Assembly: GCF_016834655.1 (NCBI RefSeq)
Contig: NZ_JAENHP010000021.1
Span: forward strand, 1-64,000
DNA length: 64,000 nucleotides
From: Paractinoplanes ovalisporus
Lineage (GTDB): Bacteria > Actinomycetota > Actinomycetes > Mycobacteriales > Micromonosporaceae
Direction: 5' to 3'
Shown: in pieces, positions 1 through 9,300 of the stretch
Position numbering within the stretch: the first letter of the stretch is position 1
Layout of the letters: the number at the start of each line of letters is the position of its first letter
Notes under the pieces: model-generated
Told to the model about the DNA's origin: nothing
The model's input: the letters and a program-made list of their open reading frames with translations, nothing else
Database searches by the model: none
Made by a program: the position numbers and the translations under genes

Positions 1-37
1 GGCACGGTAGAAACCCGCCGTCGGCCGGCGCCTGCCT

Positions 38-256
38 CAAAACGAACCTTCGTTCCGTGTCGAGGCCGTTGCTTTCCAAAACGAATGCTCATTCCGCGCC
101 GGCGAGGCTGTGGGACGTTATTGCAAAACGAACGCTCGTTCCCGCGGGGGAAGGTTGTGGGCGTCCCGCAAAACGAATGCTCGTTCCGCGGCAGAAAGTT
201 GTAGAGGTTCCGCAAAACGAACACTCGTTCCGGGGCAGAAGGTCGTAGGCGTTCCG
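38..256. repeat. Five-copy tandem repeat array with palindromic core
   Basis: Five copies of a 20-bp core (consensus CAAAACGAAYGCTCGTTCCG) start at 38, 77, 124, 169 and 213. The spacings are 39, 47, 45 and 44 bp. Copies 3 to 5 also share the rest of the unit, a GGCAGAAGGTTGTAGGCG-like segment, so the full unit is about 44-47 bp. Each core contains an imperfect inverted repeat AACGA-N4-TCGTT; copy 2 has one mismatch in the right arm. The array may continue left of the window. The regular spacing and dyad symmetry resemble an operator cluster or an iteron array, but this is inference. I see no convincing protein in the 300 bases it occupies. Confidence 0.85.
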
Positions 257-309
257 CTGTGAATGCGGGGCTCTGCTGTGAGGGCCGGCGCGTGTCCGTG
301 CGGAAAGAA

Positions 310-338
310 CGGCCGCGCCCCCGGTTGGGGCGCGGCCG
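310..338 (-). terminator. Intrinsic terminator of the 346-999 gene
   Basis: A perfect 12-bp GC-rich stem (CGGCCGCGCCCC paired with GGGGCGCGGCCG) with a 5-nt loop lies 8 nt after the stop codon of the minus-strand gene. On that strand it is followed by a short T-rich stretch (TTCTTTCC). Confidence 0.75.
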
Positions 339-345
339 TGAACGA

Positions 346-999
346 CTAGCGGGTCTCGGTGGCGTCCCGGATCTGGCGCATCAGGGGAGCGGCCTCGGCC
401 TCGGTGCGGTTGTTGAACATCGCCAGGGCCAGGCTTCCGTGGTCGGCCCATCCGCACACGGTCAGGTCGCCGTCGGCGGTCTTGGTGATTCCGCATTTCA
501 TGACGCCGTCGAGCGGGCCCGGGTCGACCGCGTGGAGATTGGTCACCGAACCTTCCTTGTCGGAGACCAGGGACATGGCGGACTCGAGATCGCGTGACGG
601 CGTCCAGATCAGGCCGGTGCCGCCGAGGAACAGCACGTCCTTCTCGCCGGTCTCCTGATAGACGGCGCCGACCGTGTGGTCGAGCTCGACCTCGGCGGCC
701 AGGGCCGTCTGCAGGTAGTCGGCCGTGGTGACGCCGTTTTCCGAGCCGTCGATGACGAGGTTCCCGATCTGCTGCGGGGTCGTCAGCGTCGCATCCTTCT
801 GGGCGATGATGCGCCAACTGGTGAAACCGAGAGTCACCACGCCCGCCGTTGCGATTGCCAGCACGCCGACGATCAACACACGGCGTACGGGGAAACGGGT
901 TTTGGGTTTGGCCTGACCCTCGGTGACCTCGTCGGACTCGGAAGCATCGTGGGGCGGCGGAGTGCCGATGTCGATCTGGTGGGGGCCGGGCTCGGGCAT
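346..999 (-). CDS. Membrane-anchored protein with CxWADHGS motif
   Basis: The 217-residue protein has a cytoplasmic N-terminus of about 40 residues, one transmembrane helix at about 41-62 and an extracytoplasmic domain. Near the C-terminus it carries two cysteines in the pattern C-G-I-x8-V-C-G-W-A-D-H-G-S. The same pattern ends the protein at 20892-21995, so the two are paralogues. The paired cysteines could form a disulfide outside the cell; that is inference. The ATG at 999 is preceded by TACGCT-N6, a leaderless promoter. The gene is divergent from valS and ends in a strong hairpin. I do not recognise a named family, and the function is unknown. Confidence 0.8.
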   Translation of the reverse strand: MPEPGPHQIDIGTPPPHDASESDEVTEGQAKPKTRFPVRRVLIVGVLAIATAGVVTLGFTSWRIIAQKDATLTTPQQIGNLVIDGSENGVTTADYLQTALAAEVELDHTVGAVYQETGEKDVLFLGGTGLIWTPSRDLESAMSLVSDKEGSVTNLHAVDPGPLDGVMKCGITKTADGDLTVCGWADHGSLALAMFNNRTEAEAAPLMRQIRDATETR

Positions 1000-1005
1000 T
1001 GCAGG

Positions 1006-1011
1006 AGCGTA
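1006..1011 (-). promoter_or_regulatory. -10 box TACGCT, leaderless start of the 346-999 gene
   Basis: On the minus strand TACGCT is followed by exactly 6 nt and then the ATG at 999, so transcription would start at the start codon. No Shine-Dalgarno sequence is present. Confidence 0.6.
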
Positions 1012-1055
1012 GCAAGCACGGGCGATGCGAATTCGGGGTTCCGGCGTGACATCCG

Positions 1056-1061
1056 TAGACT
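1056..1061 (+). promoter_or_regulatory. -10 box TAGACT, leaderless start of valS
   Basis: TAGACT is followed by 6 nt and the GTG at 1068. The expected transcription start is the first base of the start codon, and no ribosome binding site is visible. It is back to back with the promoter at 1006-1011. Confidence 0.65.
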
Positions 1062-1067
1062 TGTCGG

Positions 1068-3701
1068 GTGACCGAGACGACCCAGAACCGCACCCCCGAC
1101 AGCCGGCCCACCGGCGGCCTCTCCGCCCAGTACCAGCCGGGCGAGGTAGAGCAGCGGCGGTACGAGACGTGGGTAACCGAGGGCTACTTCACCGCCGACC
1201 CGGCGAGCGACAAGCCCGCGTTCTCGATCGTCATCCCGCCGCCCAACGTGACCGGCTCGCTGCACGTCGGCCACGCCCTCGACCACACCATTCAAGACAC
1301 CCTGTCCCGGCTCAAGCGGATGCAGGGTTTCGAGGTGCTGTGGCTGCCGGGCATGGACCACGCCGGCATCGCGACGCAGAACGTGGTGGAGCGTCAGCTC
1401 GCCGCGCAGCAGCTGTCCCGCCACGACCTGGGGCGTGAGGCGTTCGTCGAGAAGGTCTGGGAGTGGAAGGCCCAGTCCGGTGGCGCCATCCTCGGGCAGA
1501 TGCGCCGCCTCGGCGACTCCGTGGACTGGTCGCGTGAGCGCTTCACGATGGACGAGGGGCTGTCCCGCGCCGTCCAGACGATCTTCAAGCGGCTGTACGA
1601 CGACGAGCTGATCTACCGCGCCAACCGGATCATCAACTGGTGCCCGCGCTGCCTGACCGCGCTCAGCGACATCGAGGTGGAGCACACCGACGACGAGGGC
1701 GAGCTGGTCTCGATCCGCTACGGCGACGGTGACAACGCGATCGTCGTGGCGACCACCCGGGCCGAGACGATGCTGGGCGACACCGCGGTGGCCGTCCACC
1801 CCGACGACGAGCGCTACCGGCACCTCATCGGCACCGAGGTCGAGCTGCCGCTCACCGGGCGGCGCATCCCGATCGTGGCCGACGAGCACGTCGACCCGTC
1901 GTTCGGCACCGGCGCGGTCAAGGTGACCCCGGCCCACGACCCGAACGACTTCGAGATCGGCCAGCGGCACAATCTGCCCAGCATCACCATGATGGACGAG
2001 CGCGCGGTCGTCACCGTGCACGGTCCGTTCGAGGGCCTCGACCGCTACGAGGCCCGCCCCGCCATCGTCGCCGCGCTGCGCGAGGAGGGGCGGATCGTCG
2101 CCGAGAAGCGGCCCTACGTGCATTCGGTCGGCCACTGCTCGCGGTGCAAGACCACGGTGGAGCCGCGGCTCTCGCTGCAGTGGTTCGTCAACACGGGCCC
2201 GCTGGCCAAGGCGGCCGGAGACGCCGTACGGGATGGTCGTGTCACGATCGAGCCGGCCGAGCTGTCCAAGCGTTACTTCGCGTGGGTCGACAACATGCAC
2301 GACTGGTGCATCTCGCGTCAGCTGTGGTGGGGTCACCGCATCCCGGTCTGGTACGGGCCCGCGGGCGAGGTCGTCTGCGTCGGACCGGACGACGAACCGC
2401 CGGCCGGCTACACCCAGGACGAAGATGTTCTCGACACCTGGTTCTCGTCGGCGCTGTGGCCGTTCTCGACCATGGGCTGGCCCGAGCAGACTGTGGAACT
2501 GCAGAAGTTCTATCCGACCAGCGTGCTCGTCACCGGCTACGACATCCTGTTCTTCTGGGTCGCCCGGATGATGATGTTCGGGCTCTACGCGATGGACGAC
2601 GTGCAGCCGTTCAACGTGGTCAACCTGCACGGCATGGTCCGCGACGGCCACGGCAAGAAGATGTCGAAGTCGTTCGGCAACGTCGTCGACCCGCTCGACT
2701 GGATCGAGCGCTACGGCGCCGACGCCACCCGCTTCACGCTGGCCCGCGGCGCCAACCCCGGCTCCGACGTGCCGATCAGCGAGGAGTGGTGCCAGGGCTC
2801 GCGCAACTTCTGCAACAAGCTGTGGAACGCCACCCGGTTCGCCATGATGAACGGCGCGACCGTCGAGGGCCCGCTGCCGGCGCCGGAAGACCTGTCGGCG
2901 ATCGACAAGTGGATCCTGTCCCGCCTGCAGCACGTGATCGGTGAGGTCGACGAGCAGTTCAAGGCGTACGAGTACGCGAAGGTCTGCGACACGCTCTACC
3001 ACTTCGCGTGGGACGACGTCTGCGACTGGTACCTCGAGCTCAGCAAGCCGGTGCTCTCGGGCGACGACCAGGCCGCGGCCAACACCCGGCGGGTGCTCGG
3101 CCACGTGCTCGACCAGCTGCTGCGCCTGCTGCACCCGGTCATCCCGTTCGTCACCGAGGAGCTGTGGATCGCGCTCACCGGTGGCGAGACGATCGTGAAG
3201 GCCCAGTGGCCGGCGGCCGAGAAGGAGCTGATCGACGACGCCGCCGAGGAGGAGCTGGCCGCCCTGCAGAAGGTGGTCACCGAGGTCCGGCGGTTCCGTT
3301 CCGACCAGGGGCTCAAGCCCAGCCAGCGGGTCTCCGCGGCGCTGACCGGCCTGGGCAACGTCGGCATCGACACGCACGAGCCGCTGATCCGCTCGCTGGC
3401 CCGGCTCGATCCGCCGGCCGAAGGCTTCACGGCCACGGCCACGCTCGCGGTGTCCGGCGCGATCACGGTCGACCTCGACACCCGCGGCACGATCGACGTC
3501 GCGGCCGAGCGGGCCCGCCTCGAGAAGGACCGGGCCGCGGCCGAGAAGGAAGCGGCCCAGTGCCGGGCCAAGCTCGGCAACGAGTCGTTCATCGGCAAGG
3601 CGCCCGAGCCGGTGGTGGCGAAGATCAAGGACCGTCTGGCCACGGCTGAGGCGGACCTCACGCGAATTGCCGCCGCCCTCTCCGCGTTGCCTACGGCATG
3701 A
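1068..3701 (+). CDS. valS: Valine--tRNA ligase
   Basis: This cytoplasmic class I synthetase charges tRNA-Val with valine. The 877-residue length is normal. It has the PPPNVTGSLHVGH signature at about 58-69 (HIGH equivalent), an editing insertion, KMSKS at about 531-535 and the C-terminal coiled coil typical of ValRS, rich in Arg, Glu, Lys and Ala. The GTG start at 1068 fits a leaderless promoter. The stop overlaps the folC start (ATGA), so valS, folC and the DUF4233 gene form one operon, the same order as in mycobacteria. Confidence 0.98.
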   Translation: MTETTQNRTPDSRPTGGLSAQYQPGEVEQRRYETWVTEGYFTADPASDKPAFSIVIPPPNVTGSLHVGHALDHTIQDTLSRLKRMQGFEVLWLPGMDHAGIATQNVVERQLAAQQLSRHDLGREAFVEKVWEWKAQSGGAILGQMRRLGDSVDWSRERFTMDEGLSRAVQTIFKRLYDDELIYRANRIINWCPRCLTALSDIEVEHTDDEGELVSIRYGDGDNAIVVATTRAETMLGDTAVAVHPDDERYRHLIGTEVELPLTGRRIPIVADEHVDPSFGTGAVKVTPAHDPNDFEIGQRHNLPSITMMDERAVVTVHGPFEGLDRYEARPAIVAALREEGRIVAEKRPYVHSVGHCSRCKTTVEPRLSLQWFVNTGPLAKAAGDAVRDGRVTIEPAELSKRYFAWVDNMHDWCISRQLWWGHRIPVWYGPAGEVVCVGPDDEPPAGYTQDEDVLDTWFSSALWPFSTMGWPEQTVELQKFYPTSVLVTGYDILFFWVARMMMFGLYAMDDVQPFNVVNLHGMVRDGHGKKMSKSFGNVVDPLDWIERYGADATRFTLARGANPGSDVPISEEWCQGSRNFCNKLWNATRFAMMNGATVEGPLPAPEDLSAIDKWILSRLQHVIGEVDEQFKAYEYAKVCDTLYHFAWDDVCDWYLELSKPVLSGDDQAAANTRRVLGHVLDQLLRLLHPVIPFVTEELWIALTGGETIVKAQWPAAEKELIDDAAEEELAALQKVVTEVRRFRSDQGLKPSQRVSAALTGLGNVGIDTHEPLIRSLARLDPPAEGFTATATLAVSGAITVDLDTRGTIDVAAERARLEKDRAAAEKEAAQCRAKLGNESFIGKAPEPVVAKIKDRLATAEADLTRIAAALSALPTA

Positions 3702-5023
3702 GCACCTACGAAGAGGCTGAGGCCGCGCTGAACGGGCGCGGCTTCACCCGCATGGCGTTCGACATGCAGAAGATCCGGGACCTGATGGACGTGCTCGGCA
3801 GCCCCCAGCGGGCCTACCCGGCGATCCACCTGACCGGCACGAACGGCAAGACCAGCACGGCCCGCATGATCGACGCGGTGCTGCGGGCGCACGGCCTGCA
3901 CACCGGCCGATACACGAGCCCGCACCTCGAGACGGTCCGCGAACGGATCAGCCTCGACGGTGAGCCGATCACCGAGGAGCGGCTCGCGGCCACGTACGAC
4001 GAGGTCGCCCCGCTCGCCGAGCTGATCGACGCGCGCAACACCGAGTCGCTGACCTACTTCGACATGACGACCGCGATGGCGTACGCGGCCTTCGCCGACG
4101 CTCCCGTGGACATCGCCGTGGTCGAAGTGGGGCTCGGCGGCGAGGAGGACGCGACCAACGTCATCGACGCCGGTGTCTGCGTGATGACGCCGATCGGGCT
4201 CGACCACACCGAGTGGCTGGGCGACACCATCGAAGACATCGCCTGGGCCAAGGCCGGCATCATCCACAAGGGCGCCACCGTGATCACCTCGCTGCAGACC
4301 GAGGAGGCCATGCGGCCCATCCTCGAGCGCTGCGCCGAGATGAGCGCGACCCTGGCCCGTGAGGGCAGCGAGTTCGGCGTGATCGAGCGGACCCAGGCCG
4401 TGGGCGGCCAGGTGCTGACGCTCCAGGGGCTCGGCGGGGTGTACGACGAGATCTTCCTGCCGCTGTTCGGGGCGCACCAGGCGCAGAACGCGGCTCTGGC
4501 GCTCGCGGCCGTCGAAGCCTTCCTCGGCGCGGGGCCCGGCAGACAGCTGGAGCTGGACCTCGTACGGGAAGGCTTTGCGCAGGTCGACTCGCCCGGGCGT
4601 CTGGAAAGGGTGCGCAGCGCGCCGGCGATTCTGCTCGACGGCGCGCACAACCCGCACGGCATGGCGGCCACGGTGAGCGCGCTCGAGGAGGAGTTCGCGT
4701 TCCGGCACCTGGTGGCGGTGGTGGCGGTGCTGGGTGACAAGGACGTGTCGGGTCTGCTCGACCTGCTCGAGCCGGTGGCGGCGCGGATCGTGGTGACCCA
4801 GAACAGTTCGCCGCGCTCGATGCCGGTCGACGAGCTGGCCCAGGTGGCGACCGACATCTTCGGCGAAGACCGGGTGACCGTCGCCCAGAACATGCCGGAC
4901 GCGATCGAGGAGGCCGTGGTGATCGCCGAGGAGGACACGTCCGGCGAGCTCAGCGGTGTCGGCGTGATCATCACGGGGTCGGTCGTGACCGTCGCGGACG
5001 CCCGGAAGCTGCTGAAGCGATGA
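3698..5023 (+). CDS. folC: Bifunctional folylpolyglutamate synthase/dihydrofolate synthase
   Basis: FolC adds L-glutamate to dihydropteroate and to folates, using ATP, in the cytoplasm. The 441-residue protein shows the Mur-ligase-type P-loop GTNGKTSTAR at 47-56. It also has the GLGGEEDATN region that follows VEVG and the LLDGAHNPHG motif in the C-terminal domain. Its ATG overlaps the valS stop by 4 nt and its stop overlaps the next gene by 4 nt, which indicates translational coupling. Which of the two activities dominates cannot be told from sequence. Confidence 0.97.
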   Translation: MSTYEEAEAALNGRGFTRMAFDMQKIRDLMDVLGSPQRAYPAIHLTGTNGKTSTARMIDAVLRAHGLHTGRYTSPHLETVRERISLDGEPITEERLAATYDEVAPLAELIDARNTESLTYFDMTTAMAYAAFADAPVDIAVVEVGLGGEEDATNVIDAGVCVMTPIGLDHTEWLGDTIEDIAWAKAGIIHKGATVITSLQTEEAMRPILERCAEMSATLAREGSEFGVIERTQAVGGQVLTLQGLGGVYDEIFLPLFGAHQAQNAALALAAVEAFLGAGPGRQLELDLVREGFAQVDSPGRLERVRSAPAILLDGAHNPHGMAATVSALEEEFAFRHLVAVVAVLGDKDVSGLLDLLEPVAARIVVTQNSSPRSMPVDELAQVATDIFGEDRVTVAQNMPDAIEEAVVIAEEDTSGELSGVGVIITGSVVTVADARKLLKR

Positions 5024-5532
5024 CCTCGTCGCCGTCGCCCTCGTCGCCTGACTCTTCGCCGTCCGCTTCCTCCCCTTCGCCGTTGCCCGGATCCGCGCCT
5101 GATCCTTTGGCCGCGCCTGATTCCTCGCCCTCGTCCGGTTCCCCGGCCGCGCCTGATTCCTCGGCGTCGCCGGCTCCAGGCTCCGATGCGGGTCCGCGGT
5201 CCGGGCTTCGCAACCCTCAGGCCGCCGTACGGGGGTTGGGCGCGGGGACGCTCGTGCTGGAGGCCATCGTGCTGCTGCTCGGCATCCAGCCGATCCGCAT
5301 CATGGGCGGCGACCTGGACGGCTGGGGCATCGCGGCGGTGGTGTTCCTGGCCGTGTTCGCGGTGGTGCTCGCGGGCATGATGCGGCGCCCGTGGGCCTGG
5401 ACGGCGGGGACCGTGCTGCAGGCGCTTCTGCTGGCCGGCGGCTTCTTCCACTGGTCGCTGACCGCGCTGGGCCTGATCTTCGGCGCGGCCTGGGTCTACG
5501 CCCTCTACGTCCGCCGGACGATTCTGGGCTAG
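5020..5532 (+). CDS. DUF4233 membrane protein
   Basis: The 170-residue protein starts at an ATG overlapping the folC stop. Its first 65 residues are almost only Ser, Pro, Ala and Asp and are likely disordered. The rest has three or four transmembrane helices between about 72 and 165 and matches the DUF4233 family, which sits directly after folC in many actinobacteria (Rv2446c in M. tuberculosis). Function is unknown. The long Ser/Pro tail is an extension relative to the compact family core. Confidence 0.85.
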   Translation: MTSSPSPSSPDSSPSASSPSPLPGSAPDPLAAPDSSPSSGSPAAPDSSASPAPGSDAGPRSGLRNPQAAVRGLGAGTLVLEAIVLLLGIQPIRIMGGDLDGWGIAAVVFLAVFAVVLAGMMRRPWAWTAGTVLQALLLAGGFFHWSLTALGLIFGAAWVYALYVRRTILG

Positions 5533-5575
5533 CCCCTTCTACGTACGCGGCGTCGACTCGACAGTGCTCGGTGCT

Positions 5576-6109
5576 TCAGAGCCTCCTGGTGACGAACAGG
5601 GTCGTCCCGTAGAGCGGATCGGCTTCGCGGCGGTCGGTCTCGGTGAAACCGAGCTTGGCCAGCACCCGGCGGGAAGCGGTGTTCCACTCCCGGACCGTGG
5701 CCCACAGGCGTTCGTATCCCGACGATCTCGCCCAGTCCAGAACCGCGGTCGAAGCCTCGGTCGCGTACCCCTGGTTCCAGGCCCGGCGAAACAGCTCGAA
5801 CGCCAGCTCCGGTTCCCCGGGCGTTTCTTGTCCCTCGATCAGCCCGCAGTAGCCGATGACGTCACCGGCGTCCTTACGCTCGATCGCCAGAAAGCCGGTC
5901 GTCGAAGGCGGGTTGGCCCGGATCCGCTCCGCGAGTTCCGCGACCGTCGGGTGCCCGTCCGCGTCGATCCGGCGATGCGGAGGCACCCGCTCATCACGCT
6001 CGGTCCACAGCTCACGGTGAATGGCGGCTTCGGCGACGCGCCAGGGCCGAAGCCACAGCCGGTCCGTCTCGAGCAACACCTCACGCCCCGGAACCGATGC
6101 ATCTGTCAT
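5576..6109 (-). CDS. GNAT-family N-acetyltransferase (RimJ/RimL type)
   Basis: The 178-residue protein follows the RimJ/RimL pattern: an early LLETDRLWLRP motif, an acetyl-CoA site RRAWNQGYATEA at about 108-119, and a late WNTASRRVLAKLGF motif. It would transfer an acetyl group from acetyl-CoA to an unknown amine or peptide N-terminus. I chose the ATG at 6109 because GGGAG lies about 10 nt upstream and family similarity starts just after it. The frame stays open further upstream but is low in complexity. It lies between the folC cluster and ndk on the opposite strand, an insertion relative to the mycobacterial order. Confidence 0.85.
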   Translation of the reverse strand: MTDASVPGREVLLETDRLWLRPWRVAEAAIHRELWTERDERVPPHRRIDADGHPTVAELAERIRANPPSTTGFLAIERKDAGDVIGYCGLIEGQETPGEPELAFELFRRAWNQGYATEASTAVLDWARSSGYERLWATVREWNTASRRVLAKLGFTETDRREADPLYGTTLFVTRRL

Positions 6110-6273
6110 GCGCCCATTCTCCCGCGGCGTCGAACGGGCGGCCTTTCGCGCGGGCGGCCATCTCGCGGGGTGGCCTTCGTGCGGGTGGGCCTCGCGGAGG
6201 CCTTCTTGCGAGGCGGACTGGCTGCGTTCGGCCGGCTTCGGGTCGCGCGCTGTTTGTGGTGGTGGCGTTGACG

Positions 6274-6305
6274 GAGAGGGCCGATCCCCTTGGACCGGCC
6301 CTCTC
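6274..6305 (-). terminator. Hairpin downstream of the VOC fusion gene
   Basis: A 10-bp stem GAGAGGGCCG/CGGCCCTCTC, with a smaller inner stem, lies just after the stop codon of the minus-strand gene. It lacks a long T-tract. Confidence 0.6.
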
Positions 6306-6312
6306 GTGTTCG

Positions 6313-9300
6313 TCAGCGGATGGCCCGCCACTGGGTGATGGCTATGTTGTGGTCGTCGGGGTCGCGGAACGTGGCGGACCAGAGTTCCAGGCGGTCGCCG
6401 CGGTTGACCGGGCGCGGCGGGTGGACGAACTCGACGCCCTTGGCAACCAGTTCCTGATAGACGGCTTCCACGTCGCCGACTTCCAGGTTCAGGTAGATCA
6501 GGCGGCCGGCGTCGGCCGAGAGACCGGTGACGGTCCGCAGGACCAGGCGGGTGTCGCCCGAGGCCAGCACGGCGCTGCCCTCACCGCCGTCGATCTCGAA
6601 GAATCCGAGCGTGTCCCGATAGAACGCGGCCGACCGGGCCAGATCGGTGACCAGCACCGTGATCCCGACCCCGTAGATCGCCCCCGCCGGCCCGGGCCGG
6701 GCACTCGGATAGGCCGTGATCACGTCGGCGGTGCTGTCGTCCGGCTCGGAGGCGCCGGCCAGGTCGGCCCACGGCCCCCTGTCCTGGCCCGCCGCCGCGG
6801 CGGCTGCAGCGGCCAGCGCGGCCGCCGCGGGCGACGGCTTGGGGTGACCCGCTCCGCCCGACTCCGTCCCGCGCGAGGCCCCACCAGCGGAGGCGGCGCC
6901 GCCTGCCGCGCTCGTGGGCGTGTCCCCGGCGGCTGTCGTGCTTGTGGTTGCTGGCGTATCCCCGGCCGCTGTCCCGCTTGTGGTTGCAGGCGCGGCCCCG
7001 GGGGCTGTCGCGCTTGTGGTTTCGGGCGTGGCCCCGGCGGCTGTCGCGCCTGTGGTTTCGGGCGCGCCCGCCGCAGCGAGACCCGCCCCGGCGGTAGGTG
7101 CCGCAGCGGCCCCTTGCGCCGAGGCTGCTTCGCTGAGGGGCGGTGTGGTGGCCGCAGGCCGGGGGAGACGCGTGGAGGTTTCCTCGTCGAGGAGAGCCGA
7201 CTCGAAGAACGGGTCGGCCTCAACGGTCGGCCCTGCTCCCGTGGAAGCCGTGGCGCTTGCCTCCGAAGGGGCGCTGCTGCTTGGCCAGTCAGCCGGAGTG
7301 CCGGGCTCGTCTGTGGCCTGCCGGCTGGTGGGTGCGGCCGCGGCCGGCCAGTCTGCCGATGCGTCGGGAGCGGGGTGGCCGGTAGCGGTGTCCACCTGGG
7401 AGGGGGCGGCGCGTGTGACGGGTTCCTGACCGCGGGCGTCGACATCGCGCGGGATCGCGGCGGAACCCGCGGCCCGCACCGGCGCCTCGGCGGGACGTGC
7501 AGGTGCCTCGGCGGAACCTGCGGCCCGGGCGGGCTCTTCGGGGGCGGCTGCGGTGGCCACCTCCTCGTCGGCCGGAGGGCGTCGGTGTGGGGGGTCGTCG
7601 TGGTCGGGGCGGGTGACCTTTCGGACGGCGGCTGCGGCTGCGGCGGCTACGGCGCCCACGGCCCCGGCGAAACGGCCGCCGTGCTTCTCGGGTGCGGGAA
7701 GCGGCTGGGTCGACTCGTCGTCGAGGGGGGTGGGGGTGGTTGTCTCGGGTCGGGCGCTGGTGGCGTCATGGGCCGCGTTGGACATGAAACGGGTGGAAGG
7801 GTGGATGCGGGGCTGCTTGTCCTCTACCGGAGGGGCGACCAGGTCGTCGGCTACGGCACCGGCTGCGGCGGGGGTCGACTCGGGGGCCGGGTCGGGGTCG
7901 CCGTCCAAGGGGAGGTCGATCTCGTCGTCGGGGGCCCTGCGCGCGGACGGGGCCGGGGCGGTGGGCCGGGGTGTCGCCGACGGGGGAGCGGTCTCCGGCC
8001 GAGGAGCGGTCGGCGGTGGCGTTGTCGGCTGTGGAGCCGTGGGGAAGTCGCCTACCGGTGACGGGGTCGGCGGGGTTGAGGCCACGGTCGGCTCGGGCCG
8101 CTGGTGCGGCGGGCCTGACTCCGGCGCAGAGGAAGAGCCGGTGGAAGGGCCAGGGGGAGCGGCGGGTGGAGGCGTCCCGTACGGGCTCGGGGAACTCGCC
8201 GGTGGGGGTGGGTCGTCGAGCGGGATGTCGGTGACCAGCGCGTCGTCGGGGTGGGGCTCGCGCTGGCTCGGAGGGCCGGACGAGGCGTAGGCGGGGGCTG
8301 CGTAACCGGAAGCGGCATATCCCGGCGAACCCTGCTCGGACGGCGCGTATCCGGACGAGGAGTGTGTTGCGGTGGTGGGTTCGGCGGTGGCGGTGGCGGT
8401 GGCCGTGCCGCCCCGGCGGCGCGGGCTCGGACGGGAGCCGGCCGGGCGGGACGACGCCGCCGCGCCGGCGGCAGCTCCAGCGGCGGCCGCGCCGACGGTC
8501 GCAGCGGAACCAGAACCAGAACCTGCGGAACCAGAAGCCGCCGAGCCAGGCGCGCCGGAACCGGCGGCCGCGTAACCAGGGGCCTCCGCGCCTGGGGCGT
8601 CGAAGTCGCGATCACCCGAAGCCGGACCCTCGAAGTCGCGGGATCCCGAACTCTCGAAGTCTCGGGCTCTCGAACCCGAGCTATCGGAGTCGGAGGCGCC
8701 TGGACCCGGAGTCGCGGAACCGGAAGCTGAGGCCGCAGAGCCGGACGCCCCCGGCGGCGGAGGATCGAAGTCGCGAGCCTCCGGGCCAGGGGTGTCGTAG
8801 TCGCGTGGCCTCGGGCCAGGGGCGTCGAAGTCGGCCTCCGGACGCGAAGGCGCGTCGGAGGCGGACGAAGCGGAACCCCGGGTGGCGGAAGCGGGAGGCG
8901 GGGGAGCGTACGGGTCGTCGGCCGCATAGGCGGGACCGCCGGCCGTGGACGAGGCCCGGCGTGGCAACGGGGACGGCTTCTCGTCGTGGTTGACGAACTC
9001 GCCCTCGACCACGGGGCCGGCGGGGGTGTCGCGGACCACCACGGGGCTCTCCGAATACTCCTCGGAGTCCATGCTCGCCTCGGAACGCGCGCCGGAAGGG
9101 GACGGCGGGGGCGGAGGCGGCGGCGGGGAGCTGCCGGGTGGGGGTGGGGGCGGTGGGTCGTCGTCGCCTCGGCCCCACGTGCGGTCGCGGTTTGCCCACG
9201 GTGGGGGCTCGAGGTCGCCCAGCAGGTCGGCGTCGGGCTCGTCGTCGAAGTCGTCGACCGGCGGGGGCGGCGGGTCTTCGCCCCGTTCGCGCGGCGGTGC

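Noticed and set aside
38..256. CRISPR-like repeat spacing
   Set aside because: The sequences between cores are themselves conserved in copies 3-5, so they are not spacers, and no cas genes are present.
873..3377. 834-codon open frame on the minus strand opposite valS
   Set aside because: Antisense shadow of valS with Asp/Val/Arg-biased composition and no family resemblance.
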